From: Roseibium sp. MMSF_3412
GTDB lineage: Bacteria; Pseudomonadota; Alphaproteobacteria; Rhizobiales; Stappiaceae
NCBI RefSeq assembly: GCF_030733265.1
Contig: NZ_JASHJI010000004.1
Coordinates: 1-64,000 of the forward strand
DNA: 64,000 nucleotides
Direction of reading: 5' to 3'
This document shows, in pieces, positions 34,691 through 43,264 of this stretch; the first letter of the stretch is position 1; each line of letters starts with the position of its first letter. The notes under the pieces were generated by a model. It searched no databases and was not told the DNA's origin. It worked only from the letters and a program-made list of their open reading frames with translations. The position numbers were made by a program, and so were the translations under genes.

Positions 34691-35722
34691 CTACCGGTTC
34701 GCCGAAGCGGTTTCCGGGCGTCCTATCCGGGACCGCACATGTCGGCTCCAGGCATTGGCATCGGGAAACTCCCAGGGCGGCTTCACGGCCGGGCCCAGTT
34801 TCTGCCGTTCAATGAGTTCCTCTTCACCGACGTCGTTTTCGATGACGCCGAGTTCCTGGAGCAGGCCGACCGATGCGCCTGGCACCCACCTCCGCATGTC
34901 GTACCAGGGCACGGCAGCCTGAACCTGGGGGCTCAGCTTGATCAGCGTGGTAAAGCAGCTTTCGGAGACGGTCGAATAGAACTGCGGACGGTCGTGCAGC
35001 TCCGCGACAAATTCCAGAAGTCCTCTGAGATAGGCCCTGATCTCGGCGGTCGTGCCCTGGATGTCGAAAAAATAGAGGTCGTTGGGCGGAACATGCGCCA
35101 GGCGTTTCCACAAAAGATCGCGCTCGGTTCCCACGACGGGATAGAGTTGGTCGTGCCTGAAAAACCCGGCAAGCGCGTCGAATTTTTCCCAATTCGTCCG
35201 CCGCGCTTCAAATGAAACGGCCAGATGATCGCCGTTGTGAAAGGCAAAGGTCATCATGACATGCACCGTTGCGGCGGATGTGCCGAATGGCTGATAGACC
35301 AACTGGGCACCGGTGAGTTCGCCGAGGTTGAAGGTGTGGGTCGTCCATCTGGGCTGTGCCGGCGCGCCGACCGGGTGGATGGCATCGCGGAAATTGACGA
35401 TCTCGACGACATCGCCGGAAAAATTCGCATCGACGATGCGTTCATGCAGCGGCACGAACTGCCGTGGCAGAACCTGTTTCTGGGAATAGGCGACGAAGAA
35501 GACAGCGATTGAAGCAAGCGCAACAATGCGCCGGACCCATCTCCCGTTACCGGGCAGGAACCACAGGACAGCGACCGCGGGGATGGTCGTGACAGCGAGT
35601 GCGAGACGCAGCCAGTCCGGCCAGCCCAGCCAGTAATAGCTGGCCAACGCCATGAACACTGAAATCAACAGGACCAACATTCCAGCGACTGTTCCTGTCG
35701 CGGCAAGAAAGACGCGTTTCAT
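34691..35722 (-). CDS. DUF4105 membrane-anchored protein
   Basis: A 343-residue protein with three N-terminal hydrophobic segments (about 3-28, 34-52, 60-80) and a large domain after about 100 matching the DUF4105 pattern: FGTSAATVHVMMTFAFHNGDHLAVSFEARR and FYSTVSESCFTTLIKL. The Ser/His/Cys-containing pattern recalls a papain-like or lipoprotein-processing fold, but no activity is established. The start at 35722 (MKRVFLAATG) is preferred over the codon eight earlier. It is 58 bp downstream of gltS on the minus strand. Confidence 0.75.
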   Translation of the reverse strand: MKRVFLAATGTVAGMLVLLISVFMALASYYWLGWPDWLRLALAVTTIPAVAVLWFLPGNGRWVRRIVALASIAVFFVAYSQKQVLPRQFVPLHERIVDANFSGDVVEIVNFRDAIHPVGAPAQPRWTTHTFNLGELTGAQLVYQPFGTSAATVHVMMTFAFHNGDHLAVSFEARRTNWEKFDALAGFFRHDQLYPVVGTERDLLWKRLAHVPPNDLYFFDIQGTTAEIRAYLRGLLEFVAELHDRPQFYSTVSESCFTTLIKLSPQVQAAVPWYDMRRWVPGASVGLLQELGVIENDVGEEELIERQKLGPAVKPPWEFPDANAWSRHVRSRIGRPETASANR

Positions 35723-35780
35723 CCGAAGCCCCCCGGCTCGCCGCAATTCACAGGGAATGTGAAGCAGCGGCCGCAGGTCA

Positions 35781-37007
35781 TCACAGGCTCAGGAACCACT
35801 GAATGATGAACGCGTTGGCAAGATCCACAAAGAAAGCGGAAATCAGCGGCAGCACGATGAAGGCGAGCGGCGACGGCCCGTAGCGCTGGGTCACGGCCTT
35901 CATGTTGGCGATTGCTGTCGGTGTCGCGCCGAGGGCAAAGCCGGCGAAGCCGGCCGACAGGACCGCAGCAAAATAATTCCGGCCCATCACCTTGAAGACG
36001 ACAAAGACGATAAAGACTGTTGCCGCGACGGCCTGCAGCACCATTGTCGCGGCCAGAACACCCGCGCTGCCGGCGAGGGTCCAGAGTTCCATGCTCATCA
36101 GCGACATGGACAGGAACACGGACAGGCTGAACTCGTTGATCAGGTCCAGCGACTGCGTGACGGCCGGGGATTTCGACCTTCTGAAAATCATCGGCACGAC
36201 GTTGGACAACACGATGCCGGTGATCAGGCATGGAACGAACAGCGGCAGCTTCAGGCCTGCCGCCAGCAGGCTTTCATGCGCGGAATACCCGATCACGATC
36301 GCAACATGTATCCAGAGAATGCACCGCATGATCTCGACATGATTGATCGGTGCGCGGGTTTCATCTGTCGCTGCCGCTTCATGGGTTTCGACCCCATCGG
36401 TATTGTCCGTTGCCGACAGGCTGTTCTTCGTGATCAGATACTTGGCGATCGGACCGCCGAGGATACTCGCAAGGATCAATCCGACAGTCGCCGAGGCAAT
36501 GCCGAGTTCGGCCGCGCCGGTGACACCATATTGCGAGGCAATCGTCGGACCCCAGGCGATCGCGGTTCCGTGGCCGCCGATCAGGGACGCCGTGCCGAGC
36601 AGAACACCGGCCTGCGAGGGCAGTCCGAACAGCAACGCGCCAAGAGCACCAACACCATTCTGAACGATCATGAAGACCAGCGTAAGACCAAGCATGATGG
36701 CAAGAACCGGTCCGCCGCGCGTCAGGTCCGACACGCGCGCATTGAGACCCACCGTGGTGAAAAAATAGACCAGAAGGAAATCGCGGACCGACAGGTCATA
36801 CTCGATCGTCCGGCCCGTCGCGACGACGACAAGAAGCGCGCAAAAGGCTGCGGCGAGACCGCCGCTAACGGGCTCGGGTATGCTGTAGGCCGACAGGATG
36901 GAAAAGCGTTTCGTGAGGCGCGCGCCAATGAAATAAACGACGATGCCGAGGGTGAAAGCAGCAAAACTGTCAATCAGTATCGGATCGGTTGCGGCTGCAG
37001 GCTCCAT
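35781..37007 (-). CDS. gltS: Sodium/glutamate symporter GltS
   Basis: A 408-residue membrane protein with about ten to twelve helices in two inverted halves and the Gly-rich reentrant loops of the ESS family: GLNARVSDLTRGGP, SLIGGHGTAIAWGP and GFALGATPTAIANM. It imports glutamate with sodium. The start at 37007 follows GGGGA at five bases; a GTG four codons earlier is weaker. A long hydrophilic insert near the middle (TDNTDGVETHEAAATDETRAP) is the usual cytoplasmic loop. Confidence 0.92.
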   Translation of the reverse strand: MEPAAATDPILIDSFAAFTLGIVVYFIGARLTKRFSILSAYSIPEPVSGGLAAAFCALLVVVATGRTIEYDLSVRDFLLVYFFTTVGLNARVSDLTRGGPVLAIMLGLTLVFMIVQNGVGALGALLFGLPSQAGVLLGTASLIGGHGTAIAWGPTIASQYGVTGAAELGIASATVGLILASILGGPIAKYLITKNSLSATDNTDGVETHEAAATDETRAPINHVEIMRCILWIHVAIVIGYSAHESLLAAGLKLPLFVPCLITGIVLSNVVPMIFRRSKSPAVTQSLDLINEFSLSVFLSMSLMSMELWTLAGSAGVLAATMVLQAVAATVFIVFVVFKVMGRNYFAAVLSAGFAGFALGATPTAIANMKAVTQRYGPSPLAFIVLPLISAFFVDLANAFIIQWFLSL

Positions 37008-37146
37008 GACATTCCCCACTTCTGACAGTCAGCTTCGCCAGATGCCCATCCGGTCCTGCTTCACCTCCGGGGAACCTTATCTCATATCTTCGCGCAGTTG
37101 CACGGTCGTAAAATTCATTATGCCCGATCAGGAACATGCGGCTTTC

Positions 37147-38211
37147 TCAAAACCTTTCAGCAGCTTCCAGAGCGCCTTCCAAAAAGCCTCCGTTCTCCGG
37201 TGCCGTCTCCGTACCGGCAAGGAAAACCCGGCCTGACCAGGGTAGGCCGGCGAAATCCAGCCCGCGGTACCGGGGATGTCCCGACAGATCCGGCGTATCA
37301 AGATCGGTCGCCGTGAAAGGGTTGTTCGCCCAGTTTTCTAAAAGGACATGCGTTGGAGCGCCCAGCCCCGGGCCGAAGAGAGTTGCTAGCTGGCGCGTGG
37401 CATCCTCGATGAGCCGGGTTTCATCGCAGCCCCTGCCTGCGCGGCCAGGCGCGACGAACCCGAACAGGGCGGCCCCGTGCGCAGCCTCGGGATCAGGGGA
37501 TGCATCGTGGATCTCGAAAAGCGGGCCGAGATGACTGATCGCATCACCGGAAAAGCCCGCCTCGCGCCAATAGGCACGCTCAAAGACCGCGACGAGCTTG
37601 GCGTGTCCCGCCATCCAGGTCGGAACGGACTTCAGGCCGTGGAGGAGTGTCTCAGGGAGTGCAGGCAGAAACTCGATTGTGCTCGCGACGACACGGGGTG
37701 GCAACGCCAGGATGACCCGGGTTGCCTCGATCGTAAATGCGTCTCCGCCGATCAACCCTGTCAGGCGCACGCCGGATTCAGAGGATTCGATCCTGTTGAC
37801 CACATGCCCGAGACGCAGAACACCTTGCGGCAGAGCATGCGCCAGGCCATCCGCAACCCGCGCGAGACCGCCTTCGACACGCAGGGCCTCGCCCATGGTG
37901 GCAAAGTCGAGATCACGCCGGATCGAACCGTTCTGATCCTGAAACACCAGCTTGCCCGCCGCGTGCTGCCGCATCAGCGGAAGGCCGAGTTCGCTGATCA
38001 GGCGCAGCATTCTCGTGTTATGGGGCCAGATCCAGGCCGGGCCGAGATCATAGCCCGTCCCCCCTTCCAGGTCTGCGGAACGGGACAGAATGCGCCCGCC
38101 GATCCTGTCTCTCGCCTCGAGAAGCGCGACACTCTCACCTTTCGCCGCCAGGTTCCTGGCGACCGCGAGGCCGCTCAATCCCGCTCCGACTATGACGCTG
38201 TCGAACCGCAT
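37147..38211 (-). CDS. Flavin-containing amine oxidase family protein
   Basis: A 354-residue FAD enzyme. The ADP-binding motif VIVGAGLSGLAVARNLAAKG is at the N-terminus, followed by LLEARDRIGGRILS, the amine-oxidase second glycine motif, and near the C-terminus VFLAGTETAPENGGFLEGALEAAER, which closes the FAD site. It is shorter than eukaryotic monoamine oxidases and soluble. Substrate (amine, polyamine or other) is not readable. The ATG at 38211 has AAGGG upstream and is preferred over a GTG three codons before. It follows a cupin gene by 19 bp, so they are probably one transcript. Confidence 0.85.
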   Translation of the reverse strand: MRFDSVIVGAGLSGLAVARNLAAKGESVALLEARDRIGGRILSRSADLEGGTGYDLGPAWIWPHNTRMLRLISELGLPLMRQHAAGKLVFQDQNGSIRRDLDFATMGEALRVEGGLARVADGLAHALPQGVLRLGHVVNRIESSESGVRLTGLIGGDAFTIEATRVILALPPRVVASTIEFLPALPETLLHGLKSVPTWMAGHAKLVAVFERAYWREAGFSGDAISHLGPLFEIHDASPDPEAAHGAALFGFVAPGRAGRGCDETRLIEDATRQLATLFGPGLGAPTHVLLENWANNPFTATDLDTPDLSGHPRYRGLDFAGLPWSGRVFLAGTETAPENGGFLEGALEAAERF

Positions 38212-38230
38212 GCCGGTCACCCTTGAACGC

Positions 38231-38926
38231 TCACCGGTTGCCGGGTGCGGAGACGTGGCGAAGATGTCCGCGTTTCACCCACAGACGCGCACCGTCGGCA
38301 CCTGCTTTCAGAAGCACGCCCTCGCCATCCGGCCGGCGCATCCACGACCATGGATCGAGCGTTGCACCGTCAGCGCTGATGCTGCCGGACAGTACGAATA
38401 TTTCCGCGCCGCCGGGCGCATCCACGGTCGCCTCGGTTCCCGCCGCCCAGGTTTCCATGCTCACCGATTCATACGGATCCTCAAAAAGCGGCGACACGCT
38501 TACACCGGGCCGGGCTGCATCGGCAACGGCACCAAGCTTGCCGGTATCGATCCGGACATGACTGCGGTCTTCCGGATCGAACTGCCACAGCTTGACAAAG
38601 ATCACGGCCCCTTCCGGTGCGCTTGGCGTGTGGCTCGAACCGGGCGGATTGCGGATATAGGACCCGACCGGAAAGGCACCGTGCTCGTCTTCGAACACGC
38701 CTTCCAGCACGATGAATTCCTCACCGCCATCATGGGTATGGGCAGAAAAGGCACTGCCCGGCGCGTAGCGAACGATCGTGGTTGCACGGGCCACCTCGGC
38801 ACCGAGGCGGTCCAGCATCATACGCTCGACGCCCGGCATGGGCGAAGAGACCCAATCGTGTTCAGCCGGCGTTACCTGGACACTCTGATCAAAATCCGCA
38901 TTCAGTTCCATCGTCGTCATCTCCAT
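38231..38926 (-). CDS. Double-cupin protein (ChrR-like)
   Basis: A 231-residue protein with two cupin halves. The first contains the metal-ligand pattern AHTHDGGEEFIVLEGVFEDEHG and GSYIRNPPGSSHTP, typical of ChrR-type cupins; the second half (about 130-225) is degenerate in ligands. ChrR homologues act as anti-sigma zinc proteins only when they carry an extra N-terminal zinc domain, which is absent here, so an enzymatic or storage role is open. It precedes the amine oxidase. A palindrome about 90 bp upstream may control the pair. Confidence 0.75.
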   Translation of the reverse strand: MEMTTMELNADFDQSVQVTPAEHDWVSSPMPGVERMMLDRLGAEVARATTIVRYAPGSAFSAHTHDGGEEFIVLEGVFEDEHGAFPVGSYIRNPPGSSHTPSAPEGAVIFVKLWQFDPEDRSHVRIDTGKLGAVADAARPGVSVSPLFEDPYESVSMETWAAGTEATVDAPGGAEIFVLSGSISADGATLDPWSWMRRPDGEGVLLKAGADGARLWVKRGHLRHVSAPGNR

Positions 38927-39013
38927 GTCACCCGCCTTGAGAAATGGCGTGCCGATCTGCAAACGCAACAGCATTCGTCCGGTCCACCGTAGCAGGTGCT
39001 TCTTCTAAAGACT

Positions 39014-39031
39014 ATCTACTGATAGGTAGAT
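39014..39031. promoter_or_regulatory. Palindrome upstream of the cupin/amine-oxidase operon
   Basis: ATCTAC-TGATAG-GTAGAT, with perfect 6-bp arms, lies in the gap between the cupin and DUF3429 genes. The CTACCTATCAGTAG-type core resembles TetR-family operators. No TetR gene is adjacent. Confidence 0.5.
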
Positions 39032-39155
39032 TGTAAATCCAGACGCTTGCCACAAATCACGAACGCGTGAAGACAGTCCGGTTTCCCGAAGCCAAGAGTT
39101 GCCAGGTCCAGGAAGGACACCGGAGACAAAGGGGAAAACCGGGGCTCAGTTTCGG

Positions 39156-39641
39156 TCAGGCAGCGCCGAACAGTCCGAGCAGCAGGGACGCGATCACGGC
39201 GACCGACAAAGCCGTTCGAAGGTCGGGAAACCACGATGGAACGACAGCGCGCGTACCGGCTCTCGTGTCGACGAAGAGCGCAAGCCCGAACGCCGCCGTA
39301 AGAACCGCCAACCCGTAAAACAATGGCAGCAGCAGTGCGCCCCAGGCAATCAGGGACGGAACAACGCTCCAGCACAGCCTCACCGCCGATATCTTCGCTG
39401 TTCCATCGTTGGAGATGGCAAGGCCCCAGTGAATTCCGCCGAGAAAAGACAGGATCACCGCCCCGTAGTAAGCGAGGGCGTGCACTGCCCAGGCCGACCA
39501 GTTTTCCGGACCGAAGGCAGCGACAATTGCGGTGGCGACGAACGGGATTGCGCCGGTCGCACCGAGCCACTTCGCCGACAGGGGCATGGCATCCGCCTTT
39601 GCAGCCGCAGTGTTATCCGTTCCAGTCATGTGCGTTCCCAT
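39156..39641 (-). CDS. DUF3429 membrane protein
   Basis: A 161-residue protein with four to five helices (starting near residue 23) and the DUF3429 landmarks LGATGAIPFVATAI, YGAVILSFLGGIHWG and DLRTALSVAV. Function unknown; homologues are widespread in alphaproteobacteria and may be electron-transport or lipid associated. GAGGGTGG precedes the first ATG; a second ATG four codons on is also possible. It lies 12 bp downstream of the DUF4174 gene. Confidence 0.8.
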   Translation of the reverse strand: MGTHMTGTDNTAAAKADAMPLSAKWLGATGAIPFVATAIVAAFGPENWSAWAVHALAYYGAVILSFLGGIHWGLAISNDGTAKISAVRLCWSVVPSLIAWGALLLPLFYGLAVLTAAFGLALFVDTRAGTRAVVPSWFPDLRTALSVAVIASLLLGLFGAA

Positions 39642-39653
39642 GCCCGTCCACCC

Positions 39654-40103
39654 TCACGACCTGCCTGCCCTGTCTGAGCGCATTTCCTGTTGCCGCATTG
39701 GCATCGTGTCGATCAGGGAAAAAAGGGCGTCGCCGGTTACCGGTTCTGTTGACCGCAGTTTTACGCCGGTATCCTTGCCGAGCAGGAAAACCTCGAAGCT
39801 GTCATCGTTCTTGCGCAGGAATTTCTTCATCCCGGAAGCCGAGACATCAATCCGGGCCCCCATGACGGTGTTCGCCTCGCCGTTCACGATTTCGATGACC
39901 GACATATGCCTGTCCGCGATAAAGGCTTCCGTACCTGCGAGTGCATCCCGCTGTCTGGACAATGCGCCATCGCGGCCATCGGGAGCGAACACCACGACAA
40001 CGCGATGCTTCCACGCCCAGGCGTGCGAAGGTCCTGCCATGAGCTTTCCGTTCATGGCAAATGACAGAGACGTAAAGAGCAATACCAGTCCAATTCTGAT
40101 CAC
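39654..40103 (-). CDS. DUF4174 exported protein
   Basis: A 149-residue precursor. Starting from the GTG at 40103 it has a signal peptide (MIRIGLVLLFTSLSFA); the frame extends twelve codons further to a TTG after a GGAGGGG that would suit neither start well, so the start is uncertain. The mature part carries the DUF4174 features: HRVVVVFAPDGRDG, a run of Gln/Arg helix, DRHMSVIEIVNG, and VFLLGKDTGVKLRS near the end. This thioredoxin-like family has no proven function. It is the first gene of a pair with DUF3429. Confidence 0.75.
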   Translation of the reverse strand: MIRIGLVLLFTSLSFAMNGKLMAGPSHAWAWKHRVVVVFAPDGRDGALSRQRDALAGTEAFIADRHMSVIEIVNGEANTVMGARIDVSASGMKKFLRKNDDSFEVFLLGKDTGVKLRSTEPVTGDALFSLIDTMPMRQQEMRSDRAGRS

Positions 40104-40132
40104 GGCGTTGTAGATGACGAGCCCCTCCTGCA

Positions 40133-40146
40133 AGACCAAATGGTCT
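40133..40146. promoter_or_regulatory. Palindrome upstream of the DUF4174-DUF3429 pair
   Basis: AGACCA-AA-TGGTCT is a perfect palindromic 14-mer 30 bp ahead of the assigned GTG start. Such AGACCAxxTGGTCT sites are typical of TetR-like dimeric repressors. It also overlaps the TTG that opens the longer reading frame, which argues against that start. Confidence 0.5.
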
Positions 40147-40327
40147 ACGCACGCAGCTCACCACCGGATCTGGAAAGGATGACACCGCGTGTTTACTCAA
40201 GCTGTGATCGCGCTTTTTCCGTATTGTTCGAGCTTGCCACGCTCTGCTCATAAAAGTGTGATTGGCCTGATGGACAATCAACAAGCGAAACTGCGCGCCG
40301 TTCAGATCACCAATTGCGGAGACCACC

Positions 40328-40789
40328 ATGCCGACCACTGCTTTCAAGTCCCTTCTTTCAGCCCTGGCCCTGACCCTTTTCGTCCCTGCCGCCAACGCCG
40401 CCGATTCGTCGCTTGTCCATGTACCGAGCGCGCATTCGGTTGCGCAGACCGCCGATAATCTCGTCGCCGCCGTCGAAAAGGCTGGAGCAAAGGTATTCGC
40501 GCGGGTGGATCATGCCGCCGGCGGCAAAAGTGTCGACATGGAGATCCCGGCCAATCAAGTTGTGATTTTCGGCAATCCAAAGCTTGGCACGCCGGTCATC
40601 AAGGACGCACCCGAAGCCGGATTGGACCTGCCGATCCGGGTCGCGATCATCGAAACGAGCGACGGCACGATCCTGGTTTATCGCGCGCCGGCAGCGCTGG
40701 CCGCCGAACACGGGCTTCCCGCCGACCATCCGAGCATCGGCAAGATGACCGGAGCGCTGAAAAACCTGACGGCCAAGGCCGCCGAGTAA
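40328..40789 (+). CDS. DUF302 exported protein
   Basis: A 153-residue precursor with signal peptide MPTTAFKSLLSALALTLFVPAANA and the DUF302 core: ADNLVAAVEKAGAKVFARVDHAAG, VVIFGNPKLGTPVI, LPIRVAIIETSDG. DUF302 proteins form small alpha/beta dimers, some linked to metal or redox metabolism; the activity is not established. It stands alone on the plus strand with a GGAG-like site upstream. Confidence 0.88.
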   Translation: MPTTAFKSLLSALALTLFVPAANAADSSLVHVPSAHSVAQTADNLVAAVEKAGAKVFARVDHAAGGKSVDMEIPANQVVIFGNPKLGTPVIKDAPEAGLDLPIRVAIIETSDGTILVYRAPAALAAEHGLPADHPSIGKMTGALKNLTAKAAE

Positions 40790-40856
40790 GGCGCAAGCCG
40801 GCCGCCTCGCGCATTGGCGGGGCGGCTCGGCAAAGTCAAAACCACGTTCAGCGAAT

Positions 40857-41171
40857 TCACTCGCTCAAGACTGCTTCAAAACCTTCGAATTGCGGATGGC
40901 CGGCATACAGGTGCCTGTTGTCGCCTGCATTTCTGTGCGCCGCCCGGAAATGTTCCGATTTCGTCCAGTTCACGAAATCCTCGCGGTTGGCCCATATTGT
41001 GTGGCTCGCGTAGAGTGTCGTTCCGGTGTTTTCGTCGAACGCGCCTTTCAGCAAATGAAACGTCTTGAAACCGGGAACATCCGAGAGTTGGGATTCCCGT
41101 TGACGCCAAACGGTTTCAAACGCCTCTTCCTGACCTTCGAGAATAGAAAATCTGTTCATTGCCAGATACAT
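40857..41171 (-). CDS. ABM-domain protein (IsdG/HmoB-like monooxygenase)
   Basis: A 104-residue ferredoxin-like fold protein. The start at 41171 follows AGGAG by six bases; the longer frame adds 54 residues with no support. Landmarks: MNRFSILEGQEEAFETVWRQ, VPGFKTFHLLKG, LYASHTIWANREDF, and WTKSEHFRAAH. The Asn/Trp/His set resembles heme-degrading IsdG-type enzymes, so heme or quinone monooxygenation is plausible. No iron-uptake gene is near, so this is inference. Confidence 0.8.
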   Translation of the reverse strand: MYLAMNRFSILEGQEEAFETVWRQRESQLSDVPGFKTFHLLKGAFDENTGTTLYASHTIWANREDFVNWTKSEHFRAAHRNAGDNRHLYAGHPQFEGFEAVLSE

Positions 41172-41393
41172 ACGTCTCTCCTGATATGGTAACCGGACCT
41201 GCTGCAGGCCGAAGCCGGGAATAACCTGACTGTAAAACTCGTATTTTTCAACGTTTCTGTCCGGGATGAGACCGATGTGCTCGGGCTTTCCGTGTTCACG
41301 AGACTGTGAACGCCGATTTGCGTTCTTTTTCAAACCGATCGCCCGGCCAGTCGTAAACAGCCGCGATGGGGCGCAAGTAGGGAGCGCAAAAAA

Positions 41394-42659
41394 ATGCCTA
41401 CAAACACGATCCTCGATATCGCGGGCGGAAGTAACGATTTTCAGATTCTCACCGCAGCCCTCGGAGCCTTTCCGGATCTAGCGACCGCAGCCGGTGATCC
41501 CACCGCGACGCTTACCGTTTTTGCACCAACAGACCAGGCATTTCTCAACCTCGCCAATGCGCTCGACCCGAGTGTCGGTACGGACGAAAGCAAGGTCGTG
41601 CCGGCCCTGATCGCCGCTTCCGAGCTGCTTTCTCCCTCCGAAGACCCGACCGCGTTTCTGAAATCCGTGCTGACGTACCATATCGCCGGCGGCGCGCTTG
41701 ACGGCGCAACGGTTGCCGGAAGCAGCAGCATCACGACCCTTTCCGGCGAAACAATCGAACCGGATACATCCTCAGGTCTCTCGCTTGGCGACAAGGACGA
41801 CGGCTTCGCTGATCCCAACGTTGCCAACCCGGCAGGCTCCGAAAACGGAATTGTTGCCGACAACGGCATCGTTCACGTGATCGACAACGTCCTGCTGCCC
41901 TACGACATCACATTTGCAAAGGGCGGTTTCCTCTTCACCGGCAATGGCCCGGATGCCGTCATCGGCTCCGACCATTTCGATTTCATTTCGCTTGGCAAAG
42001 GCGACGACATTGCCAACGGCCTCGGCGGACATGACATCATTTTCGGCGGCCGTGGCGACGATCTCATCAAGGGCGGCGACGGCAACGACTATCTCTTCGG
42101 AGGGCGGAACAACGACACGATCGAAGGCGGGGCGGACAACGACTACCTCAACGGCGGGCGTGGGCACGACAAGCTCGATGGCGGCGACGGCGACGACACC
42201 CTCATCGGTGGCCGCGGCAAGGACATGCTCGAGGGCGGGGCAGACGACGACTACCTCAATGGCGGCCGCGGAAAAGACAGCCTTGAAGGCGAAGAAGGCA
42301 ATGACTTCCTGGTCGGCGGCCGGTCTGCCGACAGCTTCATCTTCAACCCGTTCCGCGAAGGCGAAGGCGACGACGTGATCGCCGATTTCAACGTCAAGAG
42401 AGACAAGCTGGTGCTGGATCTCAGGGATGGCGATCCGGCTGTGCTGGCGTCCATCGTCGCCAACAACGATCCGAACGAGCTGGAGTTGTTTGACCTCGTT
42501 GATGCCGGCGCCGTCTCGCTCGGCGCGTCCCATGACGGTGATCTGTTGATCAAGCATCTGACCGGCACGATCGAATTCAACGGCATCTCGTCCGATGTCG
42601 ATCCGGCTGCCCTGCTCCCGGCCGTCGAATTCCTCGTGAACGACGATCCGCTCAGCTAA
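41394..42659 (+). CDS. Fasciclin-domain protein with RTX calcium-binding repeats (probable type I secretion substrate)
   Basis: A 421-residue acidic protein. Residues about 1-175 form a fasciclin (FAS1) adhesion domain (TVFAPTDQAFLNLA, VLTYHIAGG, NGIVHVIDNVLLP). Residues about 200-320 hold seven or more GGxGxD-type nonapeptide repeats (GGDGNDYLFGG, GGDGDDTLIGG), which form a calcium beta-roll. A C-terminal region ends FLVNDDPLS, compatible with a type I secretion signal. It has no N-terminal signal peptide, as expected for T1SS cargo. Role: secreted or surface adhesion or matrix protein. No T1SS ABC/MFP genes lie in the window. A strong terminator follows. Confidence 0.88.
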   Translation: MPTNTILDIAGGSNDFQILTAALGAFPDLATAAGDPTATLTVFAPTDQAFLNLANALDPSVGTDESKVVPALIAASELLSPSEDPTAFLKSVLTYHIAGGALDGATVAGSSSITTLSGETIEPDTSSGLSLGDKDDGFADPNVANPAGSENGIVADNGIVHVIDNVLLPYDITFAKGGFLFTGNGPDAVIGSDHFDFISLGKGDDIANGLGGHDIIFGGRGDDLIKGGDGNDYLFGGRNNDTIEGGADNDYLNGGRGHDKLDGGDGDDTLIGGRGKDMLEGGADDDYLNGGRGKDSLEGEEGNDFLVGGRSADSFIFNPFREGEGDDVIADFNVKRDKLVLDLRDGDPAVLASIVANNDPNELELFDLVDAGAVSLGASHDGDLLIKHLTGTIEFNGISSDVDPAALLPAVEFLVNDDPLS

Positions 42660-42694
42660 CGGCGAAACCAAGCTGCGCACGATCGCATCCGAGC

Positions 42695-42726
42695 CGGCAC
42701 CGGTCATCTGGCCGGTGCCGTTTTTT
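42695..42726 (+). terminator. Rho-independent terminator of the fasciclin-RTX gene
   Basis: CGGCACCGG (42695-42703) pairs perfectly with CCGGTGCCG (42712-42720) and is followed by TTTTTT. The T tract ends at the stop region of the convergent amino-acid-synthesis-family gene. Confidence 0.9.
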
Positions 42727-43264
42727 ATCGGGGCCCGTCGCCGACGCGGGAGCGCGGTCGCGTGCCACTTGCGATGCCGACACACAGGACAATCTCGTTG
42801 GCACGCGGTGCGTCGGCGATGCCCACACTCAGCGTATCGATGTAGTTGAACGCCCAGGCCTCGTCCTTGTGGCCGAGAGGAAGATCTATGGTTCCTCCGA
42901 GCGCGGCCACCTTCACGTTGGATGGCATCAAAGCCTTGCCGCCACCGATGGCTGCACGAACGGGCTTGCCGAGCATGGGGTGCAGAAGGGCTGCGCCATG
43001 CTCGGCGGCTCCTTCAGAACCCACGATAGCAGCCTTGCCATAGCCGGTTGGCGGCCCATCCAAGCGATGCATGATCCTGCCGGCGAGCCGGTCTCCGAGA
43101 ACCGCCCCCATCTCAAACAGCCCGGAAAGATCGTCAGCGTCAATTCCCGCGAATGGATTTTCAAGGACCGCAAGCGCCGCCATGCGAACCAGCGGATCGC
43201 AGGCAACACCAAATTCGTCGGTTTCAATGGTCTCCTCGACCAGCAGCGTCTTTCGAATTTTCAC
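42725..43264 (-). CDS. Amino acid synthesis family protein (DUF1185)
   Basis: A 179-residue protein of the DUF1185 family, annotated as amino acid synthesis: N-terminal MKIRKTLLVEETIETD, then NPFAGIDADDL, GYGKAAIVGSEGAAEHGAALLHP, and GKPVRAAIGGGKALMPS. The activity is undefined; structural relatives have a ring-hydrolase-like fold. It overlaps the upstream MFS gene by four bases (ATGA), so the two are translationally coupled. Confidence 0.85.
   Translation of the reverse strand: MKIRKTLLVEETIETDEFGVACDPLVRMAALAVLENPFAGIDADDLSGLFEMGAVLGDRLAGRIMHRLDGPPTGYGKAAIVGSEGAAEHGAALLHPMLGKPVRAAIGGGKALMPSNVKVAALGGTIDLPLGHKDEAWAFNYIDTLSVGIADAPRANEIVLCVGIASGTRPRSRVGDGPR

Noticed and set aside
41900..42400. 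Short near-regular repeats that might suggest a CRISPR array
   Set aside because: They encode GGxGxD nonapeptides in one continuous frame, not direct repeats with unique spacers. No CRISPR array or cas gene is seen in the window.
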